From contig NZ_JAKGBZ010000014.1 in assembly GCF_021556475.1 (NCBI RefSeq), positions 1 to 64,000 on the forward strand: a stretch of DNA of 64,000 nt. Direction: 5' to 3'. Below the pieces are notes generated by a model. That model was not told the origin of the DNA. It did not search any database and saw only the letters and a program-made list of their open reading frames with translations. Origin of the DNA: Acidiphilium iwatense. GTDB taxonomy: Bacteria > Pseudomonadota > Alphaproteobacteria > Acetobacterales > Acetobacteraceae. Positions 1-7,581 of the stretch are shown here, piece by piece. A program made the translations under genes and the position numbers. The first letter of the stretch is position 1; each line of letters begins with the position of its first letter.

Positions 1-212
1 CTCCCATTGGTCAGCCCTCAGCCCATAACGCCCCATCAATCAGCCTTTCGGAATGCTGATCTGCTATGAATCAGGAAAACGGTCGCGCCGGAATCCCCCC
101 GGTCAAATGACGACACACCCTAGTTAGTTCAGCCCCACGTGAAGCCGAGGAAGGGCGAGGTCGTCATTATCGATGATCGCGTCGCAGCGGACCCCAGGCT
201 CGCAGAGCGGGT

Positions 213-1022
213 TTATGGTGGCCACGTGTCGAAACGCATCAGTAACAGCCGCGTCGTCAGGAGGACAAGGTGCCGACGGAACGTGCTATCATCCTCGTCT
301 GACAATCCTGGGTGGGGGCCCTGCGGATGCAAGCGCTTCCAAAGCCCGTTGATAAAATTCTTGCCCCCATTTCCCCACTCGTTCAATTGCTCGTCGAGAA
401 ATCCTTTGCTGGCGAGCATTTCTCGCCGATTCTCACTGCTCGCGAGATGCTCAGCTCCTGGGTCCAGCTTTATGGCAATCTCGTCAAGGAGGCTTTCAAA
501 GAATACACGAAGCTGAGCATTAGCTGAAGCCCAATTGCCTCTGGCATGTGCGTCGAGAGCCTGGTCAAAATGTCCCTTAGACGTAGCGAAATTGTGGGCA
601 TCCAGCAGGCGGATGACTTGATCCTGAGCCTGTGGAAGTTTGAGCTCTTCAGGTAACGTCCGTTGGATATTCCTTTCCTTAACCTCGAAACCATCAAGTC
701 GTAGCATCCGCAATAAAGTCTGCTGAACTTCGGAATATTCGGGCGTCTCAGAAGATTCGAATACCGGCAACAGCAAAACACCCTTTTCGACTATTGCATC
801 CTGCAAAAAACCACCGTCATCAGTTTTGTGTTCAGGGTCGGCATCATAGAATGATATGAGGTGATTAAAACGACGTGACAGGGAGCCGGCATTGCAATTT
901 TGGTTCAATGCAGATCCGAATTTCAAAAGGACGCGCGTTAGTTCTTCGTGCGTCTGGAAGGTGCCTTCCATGACCTCCACCGCCGCGATCACTGTTTGGC
1001 GTGAAAATCGAAGTGCCCACAT
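213..1022 (-). CDS. Hypothetical protein, possible HEPN-like C-terminal region
   Basis: I do not recognise a named family for this 269-residue protein. The ATG at 1022 follows a good AGGAGG ribosome site about 10 bases upstream, so the gene looks real. The protein has no signal peptide or membrane segment. Its first ~80 residues look like a small helical domain. The last ~130 residues are helical and end in a 'HPG...' turn followed by a Leu-rich helix, a layout reminiscent of C-terminal HEPN domains in abortive-infection proteins; this is inference only. Base composition is clearly lower in GC than the genes from 2327 onward, and there is no partner gene on either side within the window. It may be a recently acquired orphan. 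Confidence 0.6.
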   Translation of the reverse strand: MWALRFSRQTVIAAVEVMEGTFQTHEELTRVLLKFGSALNQNCNAGSLSRRFNHLISFYDADPEHKTDDGGFLQDAIVEKGVLLLPVFESSETPEYSEVQQTLLRMLRLDGFEVKERNIQRTLPEELKLPQAQDQVIRLLDAHNFATSKGHFDQALDAHARGNWASANAQLRVFFESLLDEIAIKLDPGAEHLASSENRREMLASKGFLDEQLNEWGNGGKNFINGLWKRLHPQGPHPGLSDEDDSTFRRHLVLLTTRLLLMRFDTWPP

Positions 1023-1283
1023 GCCCAGCAGCCTCCTACTATTCGACTCACCCCCGTTTTATATCTGACAAAGGCGGATCAGGCAGCATGATCGTCTCTC
1101 CTAGAAGGCGCATTATGGAAAGCGGGGGGAGCGGGAAGTCGAAGCCAAGTCCCCAGCGCAGGGGCGTGCAGGCGGTAGAGTAGACACCGCGCAGGGACCG
1201 GTCAAAACCTTTCTGCAGGGCCGTGCCAAGCCAGCACGCATACTTGGAAGAGAGGATAGGAGCGGTGGGCGCGAAACCAGGTT

Positions 1284-1400
1284 TCACGCCGCGCTCGACA
1301 TAGGATGTGCCGAATACGTTTGATCCCCGAGGCCGGCAAGGAGGCCCGCGATGGAGATATCCTCGTCGGGGCCATCCCAACGCAAGCCGCGCGGGCTGAT
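1284..1400 (-). pseudogene. DUF2442-like C-terminal remnant
   Basis: On the minus strand the last ~38 codons of an open frame read 'SPRGLRWDGPDEDISIAGLL'. This matches the family pattern in which a Gly-Leu-Arg/His-Trp motif is followed by 'DEDISVEGLL' near the C-terminus of DUF2442 proteins, which are often encoded next to DUF4160 proteins. The upstream part of the frame does not look like the rest of the domain and no partner gene is present, so I read it as a decayed fragment. The assignment rests on one short motif. Confidence 0.4.
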
Positions 1401-1522
1401 CTTAGAGCAATATGGCTTTAAGTGGAATCGCGCAGCGATCCACAAAGCCATGAAATTGCTCGCCCAAACAAAGAGTAGAGCGCCATCTTCGGCCGATATC
1501 GCGGTTCGGGACAAATCGGAAC

Positions 1523-1552
1523 CGTCATTGCGAGCGGAGCGAAGCAATCCAC
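1523..1552. repeat. Dispersed palindromic repeat (ATTGCGAGC...GCAATCC type)
   Basis: The stretch contains ATTGCGAGCGGAGCGAAGCA, with ATTGC and GCAAT arms around a GAGCGGAGCG-rich centre. Sequences of this form recur as dispersed intergenic repeats in many bacterial genomes, and the frame through it reads SLRAERSNP, a usual sign of it. Only one copy is seen in this window. Confidence 0.6.
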
Positions 1553-1617
1553 AAGCTTCATCCGCCCCCGCACAAGCCCCTTGCCCACCCCCCGCCATTT
1601 ATGTTCTTGTTTCGTTC

Positions 1618-2250
1618 GTGAACCTGAACACCCCCTCGGCCCGCTTCGCCGGCATCATCGAGTATCTCTGCCAGGCCGTCGCCGCCAGGGGCGTCAAGGG
1701 TGCGTTCGCATCCCCGCTGCTGACCCTCCTGCTCTGGAACCGCCTGCGCTTCATCGCCGCCCGCTTCAAGGCCATCGCCAGCGCGCCCCGCTACGCGACC
1801 CCGCCCCGGCGCCGCGCGCGGACACGCCCTCCGGCACCGCCGCGCGAACCCGAACCTGCACCCGCACCGTCCGAGCCCGCATCGCCGGAACCCGAAGCGC
1901 TCCGCCTGCCGCGCCGCTTCGCCTGGCTTCTCGCTCCGTTGCCGGAATCCAGGACGGCCGCCTCGCAGCTTCGCTTTTTCCTCGGCGATCCCAAGGTCGC
2001 CGCCATGATCGAAGCCGATCCCCGCTTCGGCCGCCTGCTCCGTCCCCTGTGCCACAGCCTCGGCCTCCGCCCGCCGCCCTGCCTGCGGATCGTGAAATCA
2101 TCCGAACCCGCGGCACCCGAGCCGCGGACAAACACCGCCCCCGAAACACCATCGATGCGGCACATCCCGTTCCATGTTCAGGTGCCGCCCCAGCCCGGCC
2201 GCGCCATCCAGCCCGTCCTTTGCCGCGCCATCGCGCGCGCGCCGCCCTGA
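1618..2250 (+). CDS. Hypothetical Pro/Ala-rich protein
   Basis: A 210-residue protein of unknown function. The open frame extends further 5', but that part crosses the dispersed repeat and shows no coding character, so I start at GTG 1618, just before 'NLNTPSARFAGIIEYL'. Residues 1-50 form a compact hydrophobic/helical segment without a clear signal peptide. Residues ~60-100 are a Pro/Ala/Glu-rich linker. Residues ~100-155 form a second helical segment (RFAWLLAPLPESRTAASQLR, then ...LLRPLCHSLGL). No catalytic motif is visible. Base usage matches the GC-rich genome, unlike the gene at 213-1022. No good ribosome site precedes the GTG, so the start is uncertain. Confidence 0.55.
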   Translation: MNLNTPSARFAGIIEYLCQAVAARGVKGAFASPLLTLLLWNRLRFIAARFKAIASAPRYATPPRRRARTRPPAPPREPEPAPAPSEPASPEPEALRLPRRFAWLLAPLPESRTAASQLRFFLGDPKVAAMIEADPRFGRLLRPLCHSLGLRPPPCLRIVKSSEPAAPEPRTNTAPETPSMRHIPFHVQVPPQPGRAIQPVLCRAIARAPP

Positions 2251-2283
2251 CCGCGCACCGGCTCATCCGCCCGCCCAACCTTG

Positions 2284-2301
2284 CCCGATCAGCGATCAGG
2301 C
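2284..2301 (-). terminator. Weak hairpin after phoB
   Basis: Downstream of the phoB stop, read on the minus strand, CCTGATC-GCT-GATCGGG forms a 7-bp stem (one G-T pair) with a 3-base loop. No T run follows, so it is only a possible terminator of the pstB-phoU-phoB transcript. Confidence 0.3.
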
Positions 2302-2326
2302 AGGGCGATCGGCGTTGCGGACATCC

Positions 2327-3043
2327 TCAGGCGGCCACGGCGGCGACATCCACATCCAGCGCATAGCCGGCGGCGCGCACCGTGCGCACCAGGTCGAGTT
2401 CGCCCGGCGCGTTGATCGCCTTGCGCAGCCGGCGGATATGCACATCGACCGTGCGCGGCTCGACATGAATATCCCTGCCCCATACCGCGTTCAGCACGTC
2501 CTCGCGCGAAAACACCCGGCGGGGATGGCGCATGAAAAATTCGAGCAGGCGAAACTCGGTCGGGCCCAGATGCAGCAGCTTCGACCCTCTCGTCACCCGG
2601 TGGGTCGCGGGGTCGAGCTCGATATCGTGGAAAATGAGCGGCGACTTGGCCGGCCCGGTGCCGGACCGGCGCAGCAGGGCGCGGATGCGCGCGATCAGCG
2701 CCTCCGGCGAAAACGGCTTGGTGATGTAGTCGTCGGCGCCGGTTTCCAGGCCGCGCACCGCGTCCTGATCCTCGGCGCGGGCGGTCAGCATGATCACCGG
2801 CAGGCCGCGCATCGCCGGCCGGCGGCGGATCTGGCGGCACAGCTCGATGCCGGACAAAGTGGGCAGCATCCAGTCGAGCAGCAAAAGATCGGGCGGCGAT
2901 TCGGTGATCTTGGTCAGGGCTTCGGTGCCGTCGCCCGCCTCGTCCACCCGGAATCCCTGTTTTTCGAGGTTGTAGCGCAGCAGCGTGACCAGCGGGGCCT
3001 CGTCCTCGACGACCAGGATCAGGGGTTTCGCGCTCCCGCTCAT
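2327..3043 (-). CDS. phoB: Phosphate regulon response regulator PhoB
   Basis: Two-component response regulator of 238 residues that activates phosphate-starvation genes by binding PHO boxes. The receiver domain (about 1-125) has the acidic pair E13/D14, phospho-acceptor D57 in LLLLDWMLP, T87 and K109 in ITKPF. An OmpR-type winged helix follows (about 135-232, with 'RTVDVHIRRLRKAI' and 'VRTVRAAGY'). The ATG at 3043 is chosen because AAGGAGG lies six bases upstream; a second in-frame ATG at 3058 sits upstream of that site. It is the last gene of pstB-phoU-phoB, 11 bp after phoU. No PhoR kinase gene is adjacent. Confidence 0.93.
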   Translation of the reverse strand: MSGSAKPLILVVEDEAPLVTLLRYNLEKQGFRVDEAGDGTEALTKITESPPDLLLLDWMLPTLSGIELCRQIRRRPAMRGLPVIMLTARAEDQDAVRGLETGADDYITKPFSPEALIARIRALLRRSGTGPAKSPLIFHDIELDPATHRVTRGSKLLHLGPTEFRLLEFFMRHPRRVFSREDVLNAVWGRDIHVEPRTVDVHIRRLRKAINAPGELDLVRTVRAAGYALDVDVAAVAA

Positions 3044-3054
3044 CGGCACCTCCT

Positions 3055-3774
3055 TCATTGGTTCGACTGTCGTGCGTAGGCGGCGAGCAGATCGCCCTTG
3101 GGCCTTGTATCCGGCAGGGTTTCGCCGGTGGCGGCGTAATAGGTGAGTTCGGCGACGTTGGTGGCGTGATCGCCGATCCGCTCCAGGTTCTTCGCGATGA
3201 ACAGAAGATGCGTGCAGGCCGAAATATTGCGCGCATCCTCCATCATGTAGGTGATCAGTTCGCGGAAGATGGTGGTGTAGAGATCGTCGATCATCTGATC
3301 GGCGCGCCAGACCGATACGGCTTTCTGGGGATCGGCCTCGGCGATCGCGTCGATCGTGGTCTTGAGGTTCTCCTGCACCAGCCGCGACATCTGGGCGAGG
3401 CTCGCGAGCGGATAGGAAGGTGCGGCCTCGTTCAGGATCAGCGTGCGCTTCGCGACATTCGCCGCGTAATCGCCGATGCGTTCGAGATCGGTGGTGACTT
3501 TCAGCGCCGCGACCACCTGGCGCAGATCGTCCGCCACCGGCTGGCGCAAGGCGAGCACGCGGATCGCGAACTGCTCGATCGCACGCTCCTCGGCATCGAC
3601 CCTGGTATCGAACTCCACCACCCGCGCGGCGAGCGCCGCATCGCGGGTGAGCAAAGCCGTCACCGCATCGGCGAGTTCGGTCTCGACCAGACCGCCCATC
3701 GCCGCGATCATGTCGCGCAGCCGGCCGAGATCGGCCTCGAAGCTGCTCAAAATATGTTTGGAGTCTTCCGGCAT
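3055..3774 (-). CDS. phoU: Phosphate signalling protein PhoU
   Basis: Cytoplasmic all-helical protein of 239 residues that connects the Pst transporter to the PhoR/PhoB system and represses the regulon when phosphate is ample. Two tandem PhoU repeats are visible (about 15-105 and 120-215), each with the metal-binding type E/DxxxD helices, such as 'VEFDTRVDAEERAIEQFAIR' and 'ERIGDYAANVAKR'. The length is normal for the family. It begins 11 bp after pstB, and its stop codon falls just before the phoB ribosome site, consistent with a single transcript. Confidence 0.95.
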   Translation of the reverse strand: MPEDSKHILSSFEADLGRLRDMIAAMGGLVETELADAVTALLTRDAALAARVVEFDTRVDAEERAIEQFAIRVLALRQPVADDLRQVVAALKVTTDLERIGDYAANVAKRTLILNEAAPSYPLASLAQMSRLVQENLKTTIDAIAEADPQKAVSVWRADQMIDDLYTTIFRELITYMMEDARNISACTHLLFIAKNLERIGDHATNVAELTYYAATGETLPDTRPKGDLLAAYARQSNQ

Positions 3775-3785
3775 CGTCGCGTTCC

Positions 3786-4622
3786 TCAGCCAAACCGGCC
3801 GGTGATGTATTCCTGGGTGCGCCGTTCGCGCGGTGCTGTGAACATCTGCATCGCGTCGGCAACCTCGACCAGCTCGCCGAGATAGAAGAACGCCACGCGG
3901 TCGGCGCAGCGGCCCGCCTGCTGCATGTTGTGGGTGACGATGAGGATGGTGAAGTCGCGCTTCAGCTCGTCGATCAGCTGCTCGATCTTGAGCGTGGAGA
4001 TCGGGTCGAGCGCGCTGGTCGGCTCGTCGAGCAGGATCACCTGCGGCCGCACCGCGATGGTGCGCGCGATGCAGAGGCGCTGCTGCTGTCCGCCGGACAG
4101 CGCCAATGCCGAGGCGTGCAGCTTGTCCTTCACCTCGTCCCACAGCGCGGCGCGCGCGAGCGAGGATTCCACCCGCTCGTCCATCGCCGCGCGCGACAGC
4201 TTCTCGTGCAGCCGCACGCCGAAAGCGACGTTCTCGTAAATGCTCTTGGGGAAGGGCGTCGGTTTCTGGAACACCATGCCGACCCGGCGGCGCAGCCGGT
4301 TGATATCGGTCCCCGGATCGATGATGTTTTCATCATCCAGCAGCACCTCGCCCTCGGCGCGCTGGCCGGGATACAGGTCGTACATCCGGTTGAGCACGCG
4401 CAGCAGGGTGGATTTGCCGCAGCCGGAGGGGCCGATCATCGCCGTGGTCTGCCGGTCGGGGAAGTCGATCGACACCGATTTCAGCGCATGAGTCGCGCCA
4501 TAATAGAAATCGAGGTCGCGGACCGCGATTCGCGGCGCGGCGGACGCGGTTCGTGATATCGGCTCCATCCGAGCCGCGGCATCCGGCATGATTACCTTCT
4601 GTCTTTCGGCAACATCGTTCAT
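3786..4622 (-). CDS. pstB: Phosphate ABC transporter ATPase PstB
   Basis: ATP-binding subunit of the high-affinity phosphate importer (278 residues, acting at the inner face of the cytoplasmic membrane). Walker A is GPSGCGKS (64-71), the Q-loop lies in '[12 protein letters not shown]', the ABC signature is LSGGQQQR, Walker B is '[12 protein letters not shown]' and the switch His is in 'IVTHNM'. The start at 4622 (MNDVAERQ) leaves a normal ~30-residue lead; an upstream frame to 4667 has no support. PstS, PstC and PstA are not next to it, so its permease must be encoded elsewhere. A PHO box lies 64 bp upstream. Confidence 0.94.
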   Translation of the reverse strand: MNDVAERQKVIMPDAAARMEPISRTASAAPRIAVRDLDFYYGATHALKSVSIDFPDRQTTAMIGPSGCGKSTLLRVLNRMYDLYPGQRAEGEVLLDDENIIDPGTDINRLRRRVGMVFQKPTPFPKSIYENVAFGVRLHEKLSRAAMDERVESSLARAALWDEVKDKLHASALALSGGQQQRLCIARTIAVRPQVILLDEPTSALDPISTLKIEQLIDELKRDFTILIVTHNMQQAGRCADRVAFFYLGELVEVADAMQMFTAPRERRTQEYITGRFG

Positions 4623-4685
4623 CGGCACAGGCTGCCTGGCGGGGTGGTCGTCACGACGCCGCTGCATAGACCTCTATCATGCCAC

Positions 4686-4718
4686 GGTTATGACAGTTCG
4701 ATGAAGCTTTTATGACAG
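4686..4718 (-). promoter_or_regulatory. PHO box of three 11-bp units upstream of pstB
   Basis: Read on the minus strand from 4718, three 11-base units follow in register: CTGTCATAAAA, GCTTCATCGAA and CTGTCATAACC. Units 1 and 3 match the PhoB half-site CTGTCAT exactly and the middle unit partly (TTCAT). PhoB-dependent promoters use such repeats in place of a -35 box. A CATGAT stretch lies five bases downstream of the last unit and could serve as the -10. pstB starts 64 bp further on, so the operon is probably autoregulated by its own phoB product. Confidence 0.8.
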
Positions 4719-4728
4719 ATGACCGAAA

Positions 4729-5376
4729 TCACGCCCGATGCGGCAGTTTCGGCTGCTTCACCATGCGCAGATAGGGTCTCAGCGTCTTGAACCCATCCGG
4801 GAAACGCTGCTTCGCCTCTTCATCGGACAAAGACGGGATGATGATCACGTCCCGCCCGTCGCGCCAGTTCACCGGGGTCGCGACCTTGTGCGCGTCGGTA
4901 AGCTGGAGCGCGTCGATCACCCGCAATATCTCGTCGAAATTGCGGCCGGTCGCCGGCGGATAGGTCAGGGTCAGGCGGATCTTCTTCTGCGGATCGATGA
5001 CGAACACCGACCGGACCGTGACATTCGGGTCCGCCTCGGGATGGATCATCTCGTAGAGGTCGCTGACCTTGCGGTCATGATCGGCAAGCACCGGGAAATT
5101 GAGCTTCTGGCCCTGGGTTTCCTCGATATCGACCGCCCAGCCCTGGTGATTTTCCCCGGTATCGACCGAAAGCCCGATCGGCTTCACGCCGCGCCTGTCC
5201 CATTCCGGCTTGAGCCGGGCCACCTCGGCGAGTTCGGTGGTGCAGACCGGAGTGAAATCCTTCGGATGGCTGAACAGGATGCCCCAGGACTCCCCGAGAT
5301 AGTCATGGAACCTGATCCGGCCTTCGGAACTGGCCTGCTCGAAATCCGGCGCGGTCTGGCCAAGCTGGAGTGACAT
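4729..5376 (-). CDS. 1-Cys peroxiredoxin (Prx6 family)
   Basis: Thiol peroxidase that reduces hydrogen peroxide and organic hydroperoxides. It is 215 residues, with the AhpC/TSA fold (5-140) and the Prx6-type C-terminal extension. The peroxidatic cysteine is C45 in 'DFTPVCTTELAE', with the conserved Pro and Thr around it; a partner Arg lies in 'VRSVFVIDP'. There is no second conserved resolving Cys, which fits the 1-Cys class. The start MSLQLGQTAPDF matches the family N-terminus; an in-frame ATG at 5385 is closer to an AGGA ribosome site and could also be used. The gene stands alone between tRNA-Val and the Pho operon. Confidence 0.9.
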   Translation of the reverse strand: MSLQLGQTAPDFEQASSEGRIRFHDYLGESWGILFSHPKDFTPVCTTELAEVARLKPEWDRRGVKPIGLSVDTGENHQGWAVDIEETQGQKLNFPVLADHDRKVSDLYEMIHPEADPNVTVRSVFVIDPQKKIRLTLTYPPATGRNFDEILRVIDALQLTDAHKVATPVNWRDGRDVIIIPSLSDEEAKQRFPDGFKTLRPYLRMVKQPKLPHRA

Positions 5377-5488
5377 TCTCAGCATCTTCCTCGTAGTGCG
5401 ATGCGCCACCAATGGCGCTCAACATGCGGCCATGCAATAGGGCAACCCAGGTTTTGGGGAATCGGCCGGCCATGAATTGCGAAAATCG

Positions 5489-5563
5489 TGGTGGGCGCGA
5501 CAGGGATTGAACCTGTGACCCCCGCCATGTCAAGGCGATGCTCTCCCGCTGAGCTACGCGCCC
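5489..5563 (-). tRNA. tRNA-Val (anticodon GAC)
   Basis: On the minus strand the acceptor arms are GGGCGCG and CGCGCCC, followed by discriminator A and an encoded CCA. The D arm is GCTC-AGCGGGA-GAGC. The anticodon stem TCGCC/GGCGG encloses the loop TTGACAT with anticodon GAC. The T arm contains GGTTCAATCC. The total is 75 bases including CCA. All four stems pair, so the gene should be functional. Confidence 0.95.
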
Positions 5564-5616
5564 ACGATCCGCGACACCGGGCTTCTAGCCGCGCCGAACC
5601 GTGCTGGCAAGCCAGT

Positions 5617-6801
5617 TCACGCCATCCGTTCCAGGGCCATCGCGGTCGCCTCGCCGCCGCCGATGCACAAAGCCGCGACGCCGCGTTTCAGCCCGCGCCG
5701 TTCCAGGGCGGCAAGGAGCGTGACGATGATGCGCGCGCCCGATGCGCCGATCGGGTGGCCCAGCGCGCAGGCCCCGCCATGGACGTTCACCTTCTCATGC
5801 GGCAGCGACAGATCGCGCATCGCCGCCATGGCGACCACGGCGAACGCCTCGTTGATCTCGAACAGATCGACCCGATCCGTGGTCCAGCCGGTGCGGTCCA
5901 TCAGCCGGCGGATCGCGCCGATCGGTGCCGTGGTGAACAGGCTCGGCGCCTGCGCATGGGTGGCGTGGCCGACGATGATGGCGAGCGGCGTCACGCCGAG
6001 CCGTTCGGCCTCGGAGCGGCGCATCAGCACCAGAGCCGCTGCGCCATCGGAAATCGAGCTTGAATTCGCCGCCGTAACCGTGCCGCCGTCGCGGAAAGCC
6101 GGCTTGAGCGTGGGGATTTTTTCCGGCTTCGCTTTGGGCGGCTGCTCATCCTCGGTCACCGAAGCCGTCCCTTTGCCGGGCGGCTGGATCGCGACAATCT
6201 CGCCGGCAAACGCGCCATCGGCCATCGCGGCACGGGCACGCCGGAGCGATTCGAGGGCGAAATCGTCCTGCGCCGCGCGGGTGAACTGGTAAGCTTCGGC
6301 GCATTCCTCGGCGAAGCTGCCCATCAGGCGGCCTTTATCGTAGGCATCCTCCAGCCCGTCCAGGAACATATGGTCGAGGGTGCGGCCATGGCCCATCCGG
6401 TAGCCGCCGCGCGCGCGATCCAGCAGATAGGGCGCGTTGGACATGCTCTCCATGCCGCCGGCAACCACGATATTCGCACTCCTGGCGGCGATCGCGTCAT
6501 GCGCGAGCATCGCCGCCTTCATGCCGGAGCCGCACATCTTGTTCACCGTGGTCGCCCCGGTTCCGAGCGGCAAGCCGGCCCCCAGAGCCGCCTGACGTGC
6601 CGGCGCCTGGCCCTGTCCGGCCGGCAGAACGCAGCCGAAAATCACCTCATCGACCGAATCGGGGGCAATTCCCACCCGCTCGATCGCGCTCCCGATCGCC
6701 GCAGTACCCAAGGCTGGAGCAGAACTATCCTTCAGGGCGCCGAGAAACCCGCCCATCGGCGTGCGGGCGGCGGAGGCGATGACAATCGGGTCTTGGTCCA
6801 T
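5617..6801 (-). CDS. Acetyl-CoA acyltransferase (thiolase)
   Basis: Thiolase of 394 residues, cleaving 3-ketoacyl-CoA with CoA or condensing two acyl-CoAs. The nucleophile is C90 in 'NKMCGSGMK', with H349 in 'ALGHPIGASG' and C379 in 'LCIGGGEA' completing the active site. It is the last gene of the ten-gene prp/branched-chain operon, 12 bp after the SDR. In this setting the likely substrate is 2-methylacetoacetyl-CoA from isoleucine, giving acetyl-CoA plus propionyl-CoA; this is inferred from context. A role as acetoacetyl-CoA (PhaA-type) thiolase is the alternative. Confidence 0.88.
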   Translation of the reverse strand: MDQDPIVIASAARTPMGGFLGALKDSSAPALGTAAIGSAIERVGIAPDSVDEVIFGCVLPAGQGQAPARQAALGAGLPLGTGATTVNKMCGSGMKAAMLAHDAIAARSANIVVAGGMESMSNAPYLLDRARGGYRMGHGRTLDHMFLDGLEDAYDKGRLMGSFAEECAEAYQFTRAAQDDFALESLRRARAAMADGAFAGEIVAIQPPGKGTASVTEDEQPPKAKPEKIPTLKPAFRDGGTVTAANSSSISDGAAALVLMRRSEAERLGVTPLAIIVGHATHAQAPSLFTTAPIGAIRRLMDRTGWTTDRVDLFEINEAFAVVAMAAMRDLSLPHEKVNVHGGACALGHPIGASGARIIVTLLAALERRGLKRGVAALCIGGGEATAMALERMA

Positions 6802-6813
6802 GGTGGAATTCCT

Positions 6814-7581
6814 TCAGCGCGGCGCCATCCGTAAGGCGCCGTCGAGGCGGATGGTCTCGCCGTTGAGCATCACGTTTTCGCAGATGTGGCGCACCAGGGC
6901 CGCGAATTCATCGGGGCGGCCGAGGCGCGGCGGGAACGGCACCGACGCGCCCAGCGCATCCTGGACGGTCTGTGGCAGCCCATCCATCATCGGCGTGGCG
7001 AAAATTCCTGGCGCGATGGTCACGACGCGGATGCCCGAGCGGGCCAGTTCGCGTGCGATCGGCAAGGTCATGCCCGCGACGCCGGCCTTCGAGGCGGCAT
7101 AGGCGGCCTGACCGATCTGACCGTCGAATGCGGCGATCGAGGCGGTGTTGACGATCACCCCGCGTTCGCCCGTATCGTTCGGCGTATTGCCCGCCATAGA
7201 AGCAGCGGCAAGCCTGATCATGTTGAACGTGCCGATCAGATTGACGGTAATCGCGCGGGTGAAACGGGCGAGATCGTGCGGACCGTCCCGCCCGAGAACC
7301 TTCTCGCCAGGCGCGATGCCCGCGCAATTGACCAGCCCATGCAGCGCACCGAAGGCACTAACGGCCTGCTCCACCGCCGCCTTGCCGTCCGCTTCCTGCG
7401 TGACATCGGTGCGGACGAAGCGCGCCCGTTCACCGAGCCGTGCGGCGCAGGCCGCGCCCTGCGCCTCGTTGATATCGGCGATCACCACGCGTCCACCCGC
7501 CCCGGCCAGGTTTTTAGCGGTCGCGGCGCCGAGACCGGAGCCGCCGCCGGCAACCAAAAAAACCGAATCTGCAATCTTCAT
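6814..7581 (-). CDS. SDR 3-hydroxyacyl-CoA dehydrogenase (HSD10-like)
   Basis: NAD-dependent short-chain dehydrogenase of 255 residues. The cofactor loop is 'GGGSGLGAA' (about 12-20), NCAG is conserved, and the catalytic Ser, Tyr and Lys lie in 'NTASIAA' and 'AAYAASKAG'. The sequence resembles type-2 3-hydroxyacyl-CoA dehydrogenases (human HSD17B10), which oxidise 2-methyl-3-hydroxybutyryl-CoA in isoleucine breakdown. It overlaps the preceding acyl-CoA synthetase by 4 bp and precedes the thiolase that would take its product. The substrate is inferred. Confidence 0.85.
   Translation of the reverse strand: MKIADSVFLVAGGGSGLGAATAKNLAGAGGRVVIADINEAQGAACAARLGERARFVRTDVTQEADGKAAVEQAVSAFGALHGLVNCAGIAPGEKVLGRDGPHDLARFTRAITVNLIGTFNMIRLAAASMAGNTPNDTGERGVIVNTASIAAFDGQIGQAAYAASKAGVAGMTLPIARELARSGIRVVTIAPGIFATPMMDGLPQTVQDALGASVPFPPRLGRPDEFAALVRHICENVMLNGETIRLDGALRMAPR

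Larger units (their letters stand above)
1023..1617. other. Gene-poor stretch with degraded remnants
   Basis: These 595 bases lie between two divergent genes and contain no intact gene I can support. They hold a short minus-strand stretch that resembles the end of a DUF2442 protein (1284-1400) and a dispersed palindromic repeat (1523-1552). The remaining short reading frames look like chance frames. Confidence 0.5.

Noticed and set aside
1048-1380. A 110-codon minus-strand frame
   Set aside because: No family resemblance, no ribosome site, and it overlaps the DUF2442-like remnant in another frame.
5604-5615. CTGGC-AA-GCCAG hairpin after the thiolase gene as operon terminator
   Set aside because: Only five pairs, a two-base loop and no T run; too weak to call.
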